Of a DNA stretch of 64,000 nt, positions 24,182 through 32,670 are shown one piece after another. The DNA is from Ornithinimicrobium faecis (GTDB lineage Bacteria; Actinomycetota; Actinomycetes; Actinomycetales; Dermatophilaceae), in NCBI RefSeq assembly GCF_023923225.1, contig NZ_CP099489.1:186001-250000 (forward strand), written 5' to 3'. Position numbers and translations under genes: made by a program. The notes under the pieces were generated by a model. That model was not told the DNA's origin, did not search any database, and was given only the letters and a program-made list of their open reading frames with translations. Positions within the stretch are counted from its first letter, which is position 1; every line of letters begins with the position of its first letter.

Positions 24182-24373
24182 ATGAGCAGCATGGAACGCA
24201 AGAAGCTCTCATACATCGCGCTCGTCCTGACGATCATCTATGGCGGTCTGTTTGCTGTCATCGGTGACGACAACCGCACCACCTATGCCGCGATCGGCGC
24301 CATCGTGGTGGCGATCGCCTGGGTCAGCGTCGGCGTGTTGGGTCGCGACGACACCGACTCACCCAGCGGCTGA
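24182..24373 (+). CDS. Small two-helix membrane protein
   Basis: 63 residues with two hydrophobic segments (YIALVLTIIYGGLFAVIG and AIGAIVVAIAWVSVGVLG) joined by a short polar loop, and a charged tail. Start is ATG 24182 or 24194 (MERKK). No family is recognised; compact two-TM proteins of this kind are common in actinobacteria. Confidence 0.55.
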   Translation: MSSMERKKLSYIALVLTIIYGGLFAVIGDDNRTTYAAIGAIVVAIAWVSVGVLGRDDTDSPSG

Positions 24374-24425
24374 GGGCCGCGCGGTTGAGGCCCGGACGCG
24401 CGCGATCACCTGGGGGCGCGGGCGC

Positions 24426-24791
24426 TCACTTGTCCGAGCCGTGGGTGTCAAACCGGTAGTAGGCGTGCAACTGGCTCTGTTGCGCGGTCGACAGATGGTG
24501 CTCGAGGTGAGAGATCCGCTCCTCGGCCATCATGGGGGCGTCCTCGATGAGACCCTTGCCGAAATCGACCTTTAACCGCGGCGGAGTTCTCTCCTGGTCC
24601 ACCGTGGCTCCCCGCAGTGGGATGTAGGTCTCGTGGCCGGGATAGAGCCCGGTCTGCACGGTGACCCACTCCAGGTCGCCGCTGCTCTCGTCGAAGAACA
24701 TCCGGCCGATGACGCCGACCCGCCGACCGTGGTTGTCCTCGACCTCTGCCTGGTTGGCGATGAGGTCGTGAAGCTGTTCCTTGGTGATCAT
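24426..24791 (-). CDS. PRC-barrel domain protein
   Basis: 121 residues. Residues 10-75 form a PRC-barrel (VEDNHGRRVGVIGRMFFDESSGDLEWVTV), followed by a region with GLIEDAPMM and ISHLEHHL. PRC-barrel proteins of this size are found in stress-associated loci and as membrane or RNA-associated adaptors; the role is unknown. ATG 24791 is preceded by GGAGGAGC. It lies in a small minus-strand group with the 53-61-residue protein and the DUF4262 protein. Confidence 0.8.
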   Translation of the reverse strand: MITKEQLHDLIANQAEVEDNHGRRVGVIGRMFFDESSGDLEWVTVQTGLYPGHETYIPLRGATVDQERTPPRLKVDFGKGLIEDAPMMAEERISHLEHHLSTAQQSQLHAYYRFDTHGSDK

Positions 24792-24857
24792 GGCTGCTCC
24801 TCCCACGAAGGAACTGTGCCTCTCAGATAAGCACTGTCCGCGCGGGTGCGCAATGGG

Positions 24858-25019
24858 CTATTTGCCCTGCGCCATCTTGCGGAGCAACTCCTCGTCCTCC
24901 AGGTCGGCAGCAACCTGATTGGCCTTCGTCAGATCAACGGTGGGTTCGCCGAGGTCGCGAGCGTGCGCGGTCAGAACTGTGCTGTCTCGGTCCATGTCGC
25001 CATCGTCCCAGTGCGACAT
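24858..25019 (-). CDS. Small acidic hypothetical protein
   Basis: 53 residues from MSHWDDGDMDRD, highly acidic, ending EDEELLRKMAQGK. An alternative start at 25043 adds eight residues and overlaps the DUF4262 gene end. No domain is recognised. Retained because it fills the gap in frame with chromosome-like codon use, but the evidence is thin. Confidence 0.4.
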   Translation of the reverse strand: MSHWDDGDMDRDSTVLTAHARDLGEPTVDLTKANQVAADLEDEELLRKMAQGK

Positions 25020-25035
25020 GGCTGTCGCAAGGCCC

Positions 25036-25614
25036 TCACGCACGATAGGCCCCTGGTCGGGGCTGACCCCACGGACCCGCGTGATGACCCTCGTCCCACG
25101 GAAACCGGCCCTCCGGGTCGGCCCAGGTGAGTTGATAGGCCGGCACCGACGCGAGCACGGGGCGGTTGTAATAGTTGTTGGCCTGGAAGACCACCATCCC
25201 CGGGTTGGGGATCTCCTCGACGAGGACCTGCGGAGCGATCTGCGGCACCAGTTGTCCAGGCATCAGGTCCTGCCGGTGGCCCGTGACCTGGTGGGCGACC
25301 ACGTTGAGCAGCGTCATCGCGACGTCCTGCGGCAGGCCAATGACCACCAGCTCAGGGTGGCCGATGCCATAGAGGCCTGTGGTGTAACCGAACGGCTGGC
25401 TCAGCCGGGGCGGCAGCTCCTGAGGGCCGCCGAACATCTCGGCGACCTGGTCGACGTCATCGCGCGCAGCATCGCCCAACTCCTGGCAGCAGGAGCACTC
25501 GCCCTCGTCGCCGGCGAAGACATAGACGACGTGCACGCCGTGGGTGCGGATGTGGTCGGTGATCATGGCGCGCTCGCGGTCCGCGAAAGCTTGCAGCCCT
25601 GCTGAGTTGTCCAT
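25036..25614 (-). CDS. DUF4262 domain protein
   Basis: 192 residues. The DUF4262 hallmarks are visible: FGYTTGLYGIGHPELVVIGLP (about residues 68-88) and the later GMVVFQANNYYNRPVLA. A CSCC cluster near residue 42 (GECSCCQELGD) could bind metal. The function of the family is unknown. ATG 25614 is preceded by GGAGGG. Confidence 0.8.
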   Translation of the reverse strand: MDNSAGLQAFADRERAMITDHIRTHGVHVVYVFAGDEGECSCCQELGDAARDDVDQVAEMFGGPQELPPRLSQPFGYTTGLYGIGHPELVVIGLPQDVAMTLLNVVAHQVTGHRQDLMPGQLVPQIAPQVLVEEIPNPGMVVFQANNYYNRPVLASVPAYQLTWADPEGRFPWDEGHHAGPWGQPRPGAYRA

Positions 25615-25623
25615 CGTGCCCTC

Positions 25624-25652
25624 CCTGACGGGCACCGGGTGTGCCCGTCAGG
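25624..25652 (-). terminator. Hairpin between the M23 peptidase and DUF4262 genes
   Basis: CCTGACGGGCAC pairs with GTGCCCGTCAGG across a 5-nt loop (12 bp). On the minus strand it falls after the M23 peptidase stop and just before the DUF4262 start, so it most likely terminates the peptidase transcript, although it could also shape the DUF4262 leader. Confidence 0.65.
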
Positions 25653-25717
25653 AGGGACGCTAGAAGGGTCGGGCGTCAGGCGTCAGGAGTTTTCCACAAC
25701 CCCTCGCCCGGGCAGGG

Positions 25718-26674
25718 TCAGGACAGCGCCGCCTGCCAGGTGATCGGACCAGCCTCGCCGTCCTTGACCAGGTTGTTGAGTCCCTGGAAGCTCTTGACGG
25801 CCGTGTTCGTGACGCCGCCGAAGTCGCCGTCGACGAGCAAACCAGCGCTGTGCTTGTTGAGCAGGGTCTGCAGGGCCCGGACGTGGTCACCGCCGTGCCC
25901 CTGCCGCAGCACATAGTCCAGCACCGGCCAGGTCTTCGGACCGGCCTGACCGTCCCCGACCAGCTTGACCGCCCGCTGCCAGGCCTTCAGCGTCGCCGTC
26001 GACTGGGAGCCGTGATAGCCGTCCACCGTGATGGACCGTCCACGCTGGCGCAGCAGGAACTGCATGGCCTTGACCCGCTGGCCGCGGGCCTCTGGGTCCA
26101 GGGTCGGCCACCCGCCGCCGAGCACCGCACCCCGGTTGGTCAGGTGCGTGCGCGGGTTCACGTCCTTGCCGATCCCACCGATCTGCACCTCGAAGTGCAG
26201 GTGGGGGCCGGTGACATTGCCCGTTGCCCCCATGTCCGCGATCCGTTGGCCCGCCGAGACAGAGGCGCCGTTGCCCACGCGGAACGCGTTGAGGTGGCCG
26301 TAATAGGTGTAGACGCCGCTGCCGTGGGAGACCACGATGCCGTTGCCGGTGCGACCCCCGACCACATTCCAGCCGCGCCGGACCACGGTCCCGGCAGCTG
26401 CGGCATACACCGCTGTCCCGACGGGGTTGGCGACATCCCACCCCGCGTGCCACGCCCGGACACCGTTGAGCGTCCGCCAGCCATAGGCGGAGGACAGCCG
26501 TCCGCGCGCCGGGCTGCACCAGCGACCGTTGAGCAGCGTCGCCGCACTCGCCGAGAGGGCGGGGCCGAGCCCTGTGCCGGCGAGTGCCAGGCCGCCGGAG
26601 AGTCCGAGCAGGACCGTGCGACGGCTGAGGCCGCCGTGTTCTGAGTCAGCTGGGTGGTCGGTGTCGGTGCGCAT
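25718..26674 (-). CDS. Tat-exported M23 peptidase with peptidoglycan-binding repeats
   Basis: 318 residues. A twin-arginine signal (LSRRTVLLGLSGG, residues 17-29) ends near ALSASAA. The LytM/M23 domain follows, with zinc ligands in HAGWD (about residues 76-80) and HLHFEV (about 159-164). Two peptidoglycan_binding_1-like modules complete the protein (GQRVKAMQFLLRQRG and GDHVRALQTLLNKHS). It is predicted to cleave stem-peptide or cross-bridge bonds in the wall. Divergent from the MurE-like ligase gene, with 241 bp between starts; that gap has an inverted repeat (AGCACGGGC / GCCCGTGCT) in the peptidase leader but no identifiable riboswitch. Confidence 0.88.
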   Translation of the reverse strand: MRTDTDHPADSEHGGLSRRTVLLGLSGGLALAGTGLGPALSASAATLLNGRWCSPARGRLSSAYGWRTLNGVRAWHAGWDVANPVGTAVYAAAAGTVVRRGWNVVGGRTGNGIVVSHGSGVYTYYGHLNAFRVGNGASVSAGQRIADMGATGNVTGPHLHFEVQIGGIGKDVNPRTHLTNRGAVLGGGWPTLDPEARGQRVKAMQFLLRQRGRSITVDGYHGSQSTATLKAWQRAVKLVGDGQAGPKTWPVLDYVLRQGHGGDHVRALQTLLNKHSAGLLVDGDFGGVTNTAVKSFQGLNNLVKDGEAGPITWQAALS

Positions 26675-26915
26675 GTCGGGTGTCCCTTCGCCGTGGGCCG
26701 CGGCGCTGACCGCGCCGTCGTGACGACCCTCCCAGCGCGCGACAGCGACCTGCCAGAGCACGGGCAAAGAATTGAGTGACTGCAGACAGACTGCTGGGCC
26801 CGTGCTGGTGAAACCCTGTGCAGGACAGCAGCAGTCCTTGACCACGACCGCTGAGCGACACGTTCGCGCGTCCCACGGTGGTTGTCATTGCCGGCGGCGA
26901 TCTACAGTTGCCGCC

Positions 26916-28397
26916 ATGAGACTGGGTGACCTCGCAGCCGCGCTCGACCTGCCTGTTGAGGGCGACCCCTCCGTCGAGGTCACCGGCGTCACCCACCAGG
27001 GCGACTGGGTCCGCCCGGGGGACGCCTTCGTGGCGATCCGCGGGGCGCGCGTCGACGGGCACTCCTTCATCGGCCAGGCGGTCGAGCGGGGAGCCGTCGC
27101 GGTGTTCGGCGAGGGTCTGCCGGAGGGCATGGACTGCCCCGTGCCGTATGCCGTGGTGCCGGCCGCGCGGGCCGCGCTCGCCGACGCGGCGGCTGAGTTG
27201 GCAGGCCACCCGAGTCGGTCGGTCCAGGTGCTGGGAGTGACTGGGACCGATGGCAAGACGACCACCTCGTGCCTGGCCCGGCACCTGCTGCGGCACGCGG
27301 GCCGGGCGACCGGTCTGCTGTCCACCATCGGCTATGAGTTGCCCGACGGTGTGCTGCTCCAGCCGCCCACGCACTTCACGACCCCCGAGGCGCCGCAGGT
27401 GCAGCAGATCCTCGCGGAGCAGGTCGCCGCGGGCGCGGAGTCGGTGGTGGTCGAGGCGTCCAGCCATGCCCTGGCCCTGGACCGGGTCCGGGCCGTCGAC
27501 TTCGACGTGGGTGTGTGGACCAACCTGACCGGGGAGCACCTGGATTTCCACGGGACGATGGAGGCCTACTTCGCCGACAAGGCCAAGCTCGTGCAGCGGG
27601 CCCGGCACGCGATCCTCAACGTCGATGACCCCTGGACCGAGCAGTTGGTGCCCATGGCCGCCAGCCACACGGCATACAGCGCCGAGGGGGCGGACGCGGA
27701 CTGGACGGCGAGCGACATCGTCGAGGGGCCGGACGACCTGCGCTTCTCCCTGCACACGCCCGAGGGTGACTTTGACGCGCTGCTGCCGATGATCGGTCGG
27801 TTCAACGCCGCCAACGCCCTGGCGGCGATGGCCGGCGCGCATGCCCTCGGCGTCGACGTGCCGACGCTGGTCGCCGGACTCGCGACCTTTGGCGGTGTGC
27901 CGGGGCGGATGGAGATGGTCGAGCGGACGGAGGGGGAGCCGCGGGTCATCGTGGACTTTGCCCACACGCCGCCGAGCCTGGACAAGGCCCTGGCCACGGT
28001 GCGGGTGACCACGGCGGGTCGCCTCTGGGTGGTGCTCGGCTCGGCCGGTGGCCCGCGCGACCCGTCCAAGCGAGCACCGCTCGGTGCGGTGGCGACGCAG
28101 CTGGCCGATGTCGTGGTGTTCACCGAGGAGGACCACCGCGACACCCCGCTGCAGGACATTCTGGACGAGATGGAGCGGGGAGCGCGCGAGGGTGGGCGGG
28201 ACAACTATGTCTCGATCGGCGACCGGCGCGAGGCGATCGCCTATGCCGTCAGTGGCGCCGACCCCGCCGACACCGTGGTGCTGGCTGGCAAGGGCCCGGA
28301 GGAGACCCTCGAGCGGGACACCGAGACGATCCCGTGGGACGAGATGAGCCAGGCTCGGTTGGCGCTGCAGGACCGGCGTCTCAGCTCAGCGGGCTGA
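26916..28397 (+). CDS. MurE-like Mur ligase family protein (atypical)
   Basis: 493 residues with all three Mur-ligase domains: N-terminal RGDWVRPG-like MurE/F domain, P-loop GVTGTDGKTTT (residues 107-117), central EASSHAL and NAANALAA, and a C-terminal domain with DFAHTPPSLD. MurE enzymes recognise the third amino acid through a DNPR motif (mDAP type) or a variant. Here the corresponding position, about residues 401-410, reads TEEDHRDTP, with no DNPR and no obvious lysine-type alternative. It stands alone, outside any dcw cluster, beside a peptidoglycan peptidase. It may ligate a different amino acid or act on recycled muropeptides (inference). Confidence 0.85.
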   Translation: MRLGDLAAALDLPVEGDPSVEVTGVTHQGDWVRPGDAFVAIRGARVDGHSFIGQAVERGAVAVFGEGLPEGMDCPVPYAVVPAARAALADAAAELAGHPSRSVQVLGVTGTDGKTTTSCLARHLLRHAGRATGLLSTIGYELPDGVLLQPPTHFTTPEAPQVQQILAEQVAAGAESVVVEASSHALALDRVRAVDFDVGVWTNLTGEHLDFHGTMEAYFADKAKLVQRARHAILNVDDPWTEQLVPMAASHTAYSAEGADADWTASDIVEGPDDLRFSLHTPEGDFDALLPMIGRFNAANALAAMAGAHALGVDVPTLVAGLATFGGVPGRMEMVERTEGEPRVIVDFAHTPPSLDKALATVRVTTAGRLWVVLGSAGGPRDPSKRAPLGAVATQLADVVVFTEEDHRDTPLQDILDEMERGAREGGRDNYVSIGDRREAIAYAVSGADPADTVVLAGKGPEETLERDTETIPWDEMSQARLALQDRRLSSAG

Positions 28398-28533
28398 GCA
28401 CGTCCTGTCGGTGGCTGCGCGGCAGCTCCGAGCTGGCGCGATGGCCGAGCCCGTCGGAGGAGACCAGGGCGACCAGCCGGGCGAGGATCTCCGCCACGGC
28501 CAGTGCGATGAGGATGATCAGTGCGGTAGTCAT
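28381..28533 (-). CDS. Small single-TM protein divergent from the GlxA-type regulator
   Basis: 50 residues: an N-terminal hydrophobic helix (MTTALIILIALAVAEILARL) and a polar, basic tail. The 3' end overlaps the MurE-like gene end by 17 nt, convergently. It shares a 93-bp divergent promoter region with the regulator at 28627, where repeated TTCCTGCCA sites lie. The function is unknown; the position suggests control by that regulator. Confidence 0.55.
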   Translation of the reverse strand: MTTALIILIALAVAEILARLVALVSSDGLGHRASSELPRSHRQDVLSPLS

Positions 28534-28557
28534 GGCAGTAATCCTGCTCTCCTGTGG

Positions 28558-28605
28558 TTCCTGCCACGAGTGGCAGAGATGACAACTCACGTTGAATTCC
28601 TGCCA
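28558..28605. promoter_or_regulatory. Repeated TTCCTGCCA operator-like sites
   Basis: TTCCTGCCA occurs at 28558-28566 and 28597-28605 (39-bp spacing). The first forms part of an inverted repeat TGCCAcgagTGGCA (28562-28575). They sit in the divergent promoter of the small membrane protein and the AraC/GlxA regulator, fitting tandem sites for an AraC-type protein. Confidence 0.5.
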
Positions 28606-28626
28606 AAGAGGGCGCATGATGCTCCC

Positions 28627-29601
28627 ATGCGCAAAGTTGCCGCGGTGGTCCAGGACGGAGTCGAGCCTTTCGGGCTCGGCGCGATGTGCGAGGTCTGGGC
28701 CGAGCCCTATCACCCCGAGGACGACAACCCGGTCTTCGACTTCGTCGTCTGCACCCCGCGCCCGGGGCGGGTCCGCTCGGTCTCCGGGTTCGATCTGCAC
28801 GTCGACCACGGACTTGATGCGGCAGACGATGCCGACCTCGTGATCATCGTGCCCAAGCGCGACTTCCAGGAGCCCTCGCCGGAGGTTGCTGCGGTGGCGG
28901 CAGCGGCGCACGAGCGTGGCGCCTGGGTGCTGGGCCACTGCACCGCGGCGTTCACCCTCGGCGAGGCAGGGCTGCTGGACGGCCGCCGCTGCACCACCCA
29001 CTGGCGGCACAGCGGCGAACTGGAGGCGGCCTATCCGAGGGCGCAGGTCGACTGCAACGTCCTCTATGTCCAGGACGGGCGGGTGATCACCGGAGCCGGC
29101 TCCGCGGCAGGACTCGATGCGGCCCTGCACCTGATGCGCGAGGAGTTCGGAGCCTCCGTGGCGGCGAAGGCTGCGCGCCGGATGGTCGTGCCGGCCCACC
29201 GTGAGGGCGGGCAGGCCCAGTTCATCGCCCGCGCGGTCCCCGACCTTGAGGCCGACACCCTCGGGTCGCTGCTCACCTGGATCGTCGAGCACCTCGCCGA
29301 GGACCTCAGCGTCGAGGCGCTGGCCCGCCGGCAGCACATGTCGCCGCGCACCTTCGCGCGCCGGTTCCGCGACGAGACCGGCACCACGCCCCACGCCTGG
29401 GTCACCGCCCACCGGGTCGCCGCCGCCGAGGAACTGCTCGAGTCCACGGACCGCTCGGTCGAGTGGATCGCCAGCGAGGTCGGCTTCGGCAACGCCGCGA
29501 CCCTGCGGCAGCACTTCACCCGGTCGCGCGGGGTGAGCCCTCAGCGCTATCGACGGATCTTTGCCAGGCACGAGGGGCAGGCGGTCGAGCACACGGCCTG
29601 A
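28627..29601 (+). CDS. GlxA/FtrA-type transcriptional regulator (DJ-1/PfpI + AraC HTH)
   Basis: 324 residues. Residues 1-180 are a class-I-amidotransferase/DJ-1-like sensor domain with the nucleophile-elbow sequence LGHCTAAFTLGEAGLL (Cys105). The C-terminus has two AraC helix-turn-helix units: LSVEALARRQHMSPRTFARRF and SVEWIASEVGFGNAATLRQHF. In GlxA-type proteins the sensor domain is usually non-catalytic. ATG 28627 follows GCTCCC, so translation initiation may be weak or leaderless. It probably controls the divergent small membrane protein and itself. Confidence 0.9.
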   Translation: MRKVAAVVQDGVEPFGLGAMCEVWAEPYHPEDDNPVFDFVVCTPRPGRVRSVSGFDLHVDHGLDAADDADLVIIVPKRDFQEPSPEVAAVAAAAHERGAWVLGHCTAAFTLGEAGLLDGRRCTTHWRHSGELEAAYPRAQVDCNVLYVQDGRVITGAGSAAGLDAALHLMREEFGASVAAKAARRMVVPAHREGGQAQFIARAVPDLEADTLGSLLTWIVEHLAEDLSVEALARRQHMSPRTFARRFRDETGTTPHAWVTAHRVAAAEELLESTDRSVEWIASEVGFGNAATLRQHFTRSRGVSPQRYRRIFARHEGQAVEHTA

Positions 29602-29755
29602 GCGGGTAGGAAAGAAACGTTGCACGTCCGCAGCGACATGTAAAAATCCGCGTCAATCCTTGACATACCCGATCGGGTCCTGGGTTGTTGATCACCCCCT
29701 TGGCTGCCTCGGTGGTCGCTCGCCGGCAGAAGTCCTCGTCGACTCCGGCGGCCAA

Positions 29756-30877
29756 TCAGTCGCCGAAGGCGGCCGCCACCACCGCGTGGTCAACGTCGGC
29801 GAGTGAGGCGTCCGCCCACTGCGGAGCCTTGTCCTTGTCGACCAGCAGCGCGCGCACGCCCTCGGCAAAGTCCGGGTGCTTGGCGAAGTGCGGGCCGAGC
29901 TGGGTGTCCTGAGCCAACACCTGGTGGACGTCCATGTCGGCCGCGCGGCGGATCGCCTCGAGCGTCACCACGATCGAGTGCGGTGAGCGGGCCGCGATCA
30001 GCTGGCCCGCAGCCCGGGCCGCCGGGTCGGCGTGCGACTGCAAGCGGGCCAGGATGGCTGCGGCGTCGTTGCCTGCATAGCACTCGTCGATCCAGCCGCG
30101 CTGCGTCTCAAGGTCGGAGGCCGGGGCCACCTGAGGCTCGGGTGCCTCGGCGTCCTCCACAGCACTGTCGTCCGCCGCACTGTCGTCGGCGGCAGGCTCA
30201 TCTCCTCCCGGGCGTGCGGCCTCGAGTCCGGCGGCGAGATCCGCCAGCACCGCGTCCTTGTCGGACTGGGCGACCACTCCGTCAGCCAGCCCCAGCACGA
30301 CCGCATCCGCGGCCCCCACGGTCATCCCGGTCAGGGCAACGTGGGTGCCCAGCTCACCGGGAGCGTGCGCCAGGTAATAGAGCCCGCCCACGTCCGGGAA
30401 CAGCCCGATGATCGTCTCGGGCATCGCAACCTTGGCGCGCTCGGTGACCAGTCGCTTTGATCCGTGCGAGGAGACCCCGACGCCGCCGCCCATGACGACG
30501 CCGTCCATCCACGCGACATACGGCTTGGGATAGTCAGCGATCAGGGCGTTGACCGCATACTCCACCTCCCAGAAGTGCAGCGCGGCAGCCTCATCCCCGG
30601 CCAGCAGCAGCTCGCGCAGCGCCCGCACGTCCCCGCCGGCACACAGCCCCTTCTCACCGGCCCCATCGATAAACACCGCCCCCACGGCATCGTCCTGCGC
30701 CCAGGTCTGCAGCTGGAACAACAGCGAGGCGCACATGTCCGTGGTCAGTGAGTTCAGCGCCTTCGGACGATTGAGCCGCACCCGACCGATCCGGTGAGCC
30801 ACGGCATACTCCACGTCTGGGGTGTGGCCCGGGGCGGGGGCAAAGGTCGGCTCAGGGGCGGGCTTGGCGACGGTCAT
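29756..30877 (-). CDS. 3-hydroxyisobutyryl-CoA hydrolase-type crotonase
   Basis: 373 residues, the length of HIBYL-CoA hydrolases rather than simple hydratases (about 260). Conserved blocks are KGLCAGGDVRAL (about residues 81-92), MDGVVMGGGVGVS with the first oxyanion loop, and PETIIGLFPDVGG with the catalytic-type Glu/Asp. HIBCH acts in valine degradation. An Asp/Ala-rich acidic insert (AADDSAADDSAVEDAEAPEP, about residues 221-240) interrupts the C-terminal half and looks like a low-complexity expansion. ATG 30877 is chosen over an upstream start. Divergent from the DUF5926 gene. Confidence 0.85.
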   Translation of the reverse strand: MTVAKPAPEPTFAPAPGHTPDVEYAVAHRIGRVRLNRPKALNSLTTDMCASLLFQLQTWAQDDAVGAVFIDGAGEKGLCAGGDVRALRELLLAGDEAAALHFWEVEYAVNALIADYPKPYVAWMDGVVMGGGVGVSSHGSKRLVTERAKVAMPETIIGLFPDVGGLYYLAHAPGELGTHVALTGMTVGAADAVVLGLADGVVAQSDKDAVLADLAAGLEAARPGGDEPAADDSAADDSAVEDAEAPEPQVAPASDLETQRGWIDECYAGNDAAAILARLQSHADPAARAAGQLIAARSPHSIVVTLEAIRRAADMDVHQVLAQDTQLGPHFAKHPDFAEGVRALLVDKDKAPQWADASLADVDHAVVAAAFGD

Positions 30878-30909
30878 GGCACGAACCCTAGCCACGTAGA
30901 CTCACCGCC

Positions 30910-31779
30910 ATGGGTAAGGCATCACGACGCAAGCGCCAGGCCGAGGGCACCAAGGCTCCGGCCCGCGCACCGTTCGTCAACCGACCGTTCGAGGGACTGG
31001 CCAACGAGACCGACTGGGTCGCAATGCGCGAGATCATCCCAGCGGCGACGGCGCAGGTCACCATGGAGCTCGACGGCACGCCGCAGGAGGTGACCCTGGT
31101 CTCGGTCCTGCCCGGCGCGATGGCGGCGATCCACCGGGCCAACGGCGAGATCCTGGTCGCGCTGCAGTCGCGCACGCACAGCGGTGACGCGAGCCGCGAC
31201 ATCGTGCTGGCCGTCCAGACGGCGCTCGCGACCGAGGCGGGCAAGCCGGTGCCTGCGATCCCCACGGCGACCGCCGAGTCCCCGCGGCTGCAGGACGTGC
31301 TGGCCGACGGCACCGAGCTGAGCGTGCAGGTCCAGGACGACTTCAGCTTCTGGATCGCCGAGGAGGACGCCACCCCCGAGGTGCTCGCCTCGCTCGAGCA
31401 GACCAACGAGGCCGCCGTGCCGACCGTGCCGGTGCCAGGGCGTCCCTCGACCTACTGGTGCAAGATGAGCGACCGCACCTATGTCCGCTGGATCCTGGGC
31501 GAGGACGAGGACGCGGCGACCACCGCGCTGGCTCGCCTGCAGGCCGCCGGCGAGCACACCCTCGGGGAGGGCACGACGCTCCTGGGTGCTTTCCGCGCGG
31601 CCGGTCTGCTCGTCCCCGTGCTCGAGGTCGACCCCTCGACCGACCCGGCCGACCTCAGTGCTCCGCTGCAGGAGCTTGCCGACCGGTATGCCGCGGCGCT
31701 GGCCAAGGACGAGTCCCTCACCCCTGACGAGCGTCGGGCCCGCGACGGTCTGATCAGTCGGCAGGTCACCCTGAGGTGA
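30910..31779 (+). CDS. DUF5926 family protein
   Basis: 289 residues. Starts MGKASRRKRQAEGTK, the basic SEC-C-like N-terminus characteristic of this actinobacterial family, then FVNRPFEGLANETDWVAMREIIPAAT and a core with FWIAEEDATPEV and YWCKMSDRTYVRWIL. No enzymatic motif is recognised. It overlaps the next glycosyltransferase gene (GTGA), so the two are co-translated; this pairing is typical in related genomes (family knowledge). Confidence 0.85.
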   Translation: MGKASRRKRQAEGTKAPARAPFVNRPFEGLANETDWVAMREIIPAATAQVTMELDGTPQEVTLVSVLPGAMAAIHRANGEILVALQSRTHSGDASRDIVLAVQTALATEAGKPVPAIPTATAESPRLQDVLADGTELSVQVQDDFSFWIAEEDATPEVLASLEQTNEAAVPTVPVPGRPSTYWCKMSDRTYVRWILGEDEDAATTALARLQAAGEHTLGEGTTLLGAFRAAGLLVPVLEVDPSTDPADLSAPLQELADRYAAALAKDESLTPDERRARDGLISRQVTLR

Positions 31780-32564
31780 GTATGCCGTCAGGCACCGACG
31801 GTGCACCGGCGCCCGACCCGCAGGGGTCGGGTCCGGCGGCTCGCCGGTTGCCGGAGCGGGTGGCGGCCATCGTGTCGGCCAAGGACGAGGAGGAGCGCCT
31901 CGGCGCGACGCTGCAGGCGCTCGCACAGATCTCCGTCGTCGACCTGGTCGTGGTGGTCGATGACGGCAGCACCGACGGCACGCTGCGCGTCGCCAATCTC
32001 GCGGGCGTGCAGACGGTCAAGCACCAGGCCAACATGGGCAAGGCGCAGGCGATGACCAGCGGCGCCAAGGTCGTGGCGCTGCTGGAGGCTGAGGAGGGTG
32101 GCACCTATCAGAGCGACAACCCGCGTGCCCTGCTCTTCGTTGACGCCGACCTGCAGGAGAGCGCCGTCAACCTCGATTTTCTCTGCGTCCCGGTCGTGGC
32201 CGGTGAGGCCGACATGGCCATCGCCACCCTGCCCCCGCAGAAGACCGCTGGCGGTGGTTTCGGCTTCGTGGTGCGCAAGGCACGCGAAGGCATCGCCCAG
32301 CTCGGTGGTCGCACCATGGTCCAGCCGCTCAGCGGCATGCGTTGCATCACCCGTGAGGCCTTCGAGGCGGCGCTGCCGCTGGCCACGGGCTGGGGCGTCG
32401 AGGTCGGTCTGACCGTCGACGTGCTGCGCAACAAGGGCCGCGTCGTCGAGGTGCCCGTTGAGTTGCACCACCGCGTCACCGGCCGGGGCCCGAAGGCGCA
32501 GGCCCACCGGCTCAAGCAGTATCGCGACGTCGCCCGGGCCCTGAAGGTGCGCGGCAGGTCCTGA
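31776..32564 (+). CDS. Glycosyltransferase family 2 protein
   Basis: 262 residues (260 if started at ATG 31782). GT-A fold features: AAIVSAKDEEERLGATLQAL, LVVVVDDGSTDGTLRVA with the nucleotide-binding DDGS, and the metal-binding DADLQE (LLFVDADLQESAV). The short length and lack of transmembrane segments suit a soluble or peripheral transferase such as those resembling glucosyl-3-phosphoglycerate synthase. The acceptor is unknown. It is in a two-gene unit with DUF5926. Confidence 0.85.
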   Translation: MSMPSGTDGAPAPDPQGSGPAARRLPERVAAIVSAKDEEERLGATLQALAQISVVDLVVVVDDGSTDGTLRVANLAGVQTVKHQANMGKAQAMTSGAKVVALLEAEEGGTYQSDNPRALLFVDADLQESAVNLDFLCVPVVAGEADMAIATLPPQKTAGGGFGFVVRKAREGIAQLGGRTMVQPLSGMRCITREAFEAALPLATGWGVEVGLTVDVLRNKGRVVEVPVELHHRVTGRGPKAQAHRLKQYRDVARALKVRGRS

Positions 32565-32619
32565 CCGCCTGACAGAGGGCTTCCCTGACAGGTCGTGTGA
32601 CACAGCGACGGTTGAATGC

Positions 32620-32670
32620 TCAGGCCGCATCGGCCACGGCGTCCGAGGAGAGACGCAGCCTGAAGGTCAC
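32620..32670 (-). pseudogene. ParE/RelE-type toxin stump (16 codons)
   Basis: A GTG at 32670 overlaps the antitoxin stop as GTGA, exactly where a toxin gene normally begins. The reading is VTFRLRLSSDAVADAA followed by a stop at 32620-32622. This matches the style of ParE/RelE N-termini (basic first strand, then a helix starting with Ala/Asp) but ends before any catalytic or gyrase-binding part, and the chromosomal glycosyltransferase gene ends 55 bp further. The toxin appears to have been deleted after its first strand. Confidence 0.6.

Noticed and set aside
26675..26915. c-di-AMP (ydaO) riboswitch upstream of the M23 peptidase
   Set aside because: Such riboswitches often precede wall hydrolases in actinobacteria, but the conserved ydaO blocks could not be found in the leader; only a 9-bp inverted repeat is present.
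29602..29755. Promoter TTGACA near 29657 between two convergent genes
   Set aside because: There is no downstream gene on either strand for it to serve and no matching -10 element at proper distance.
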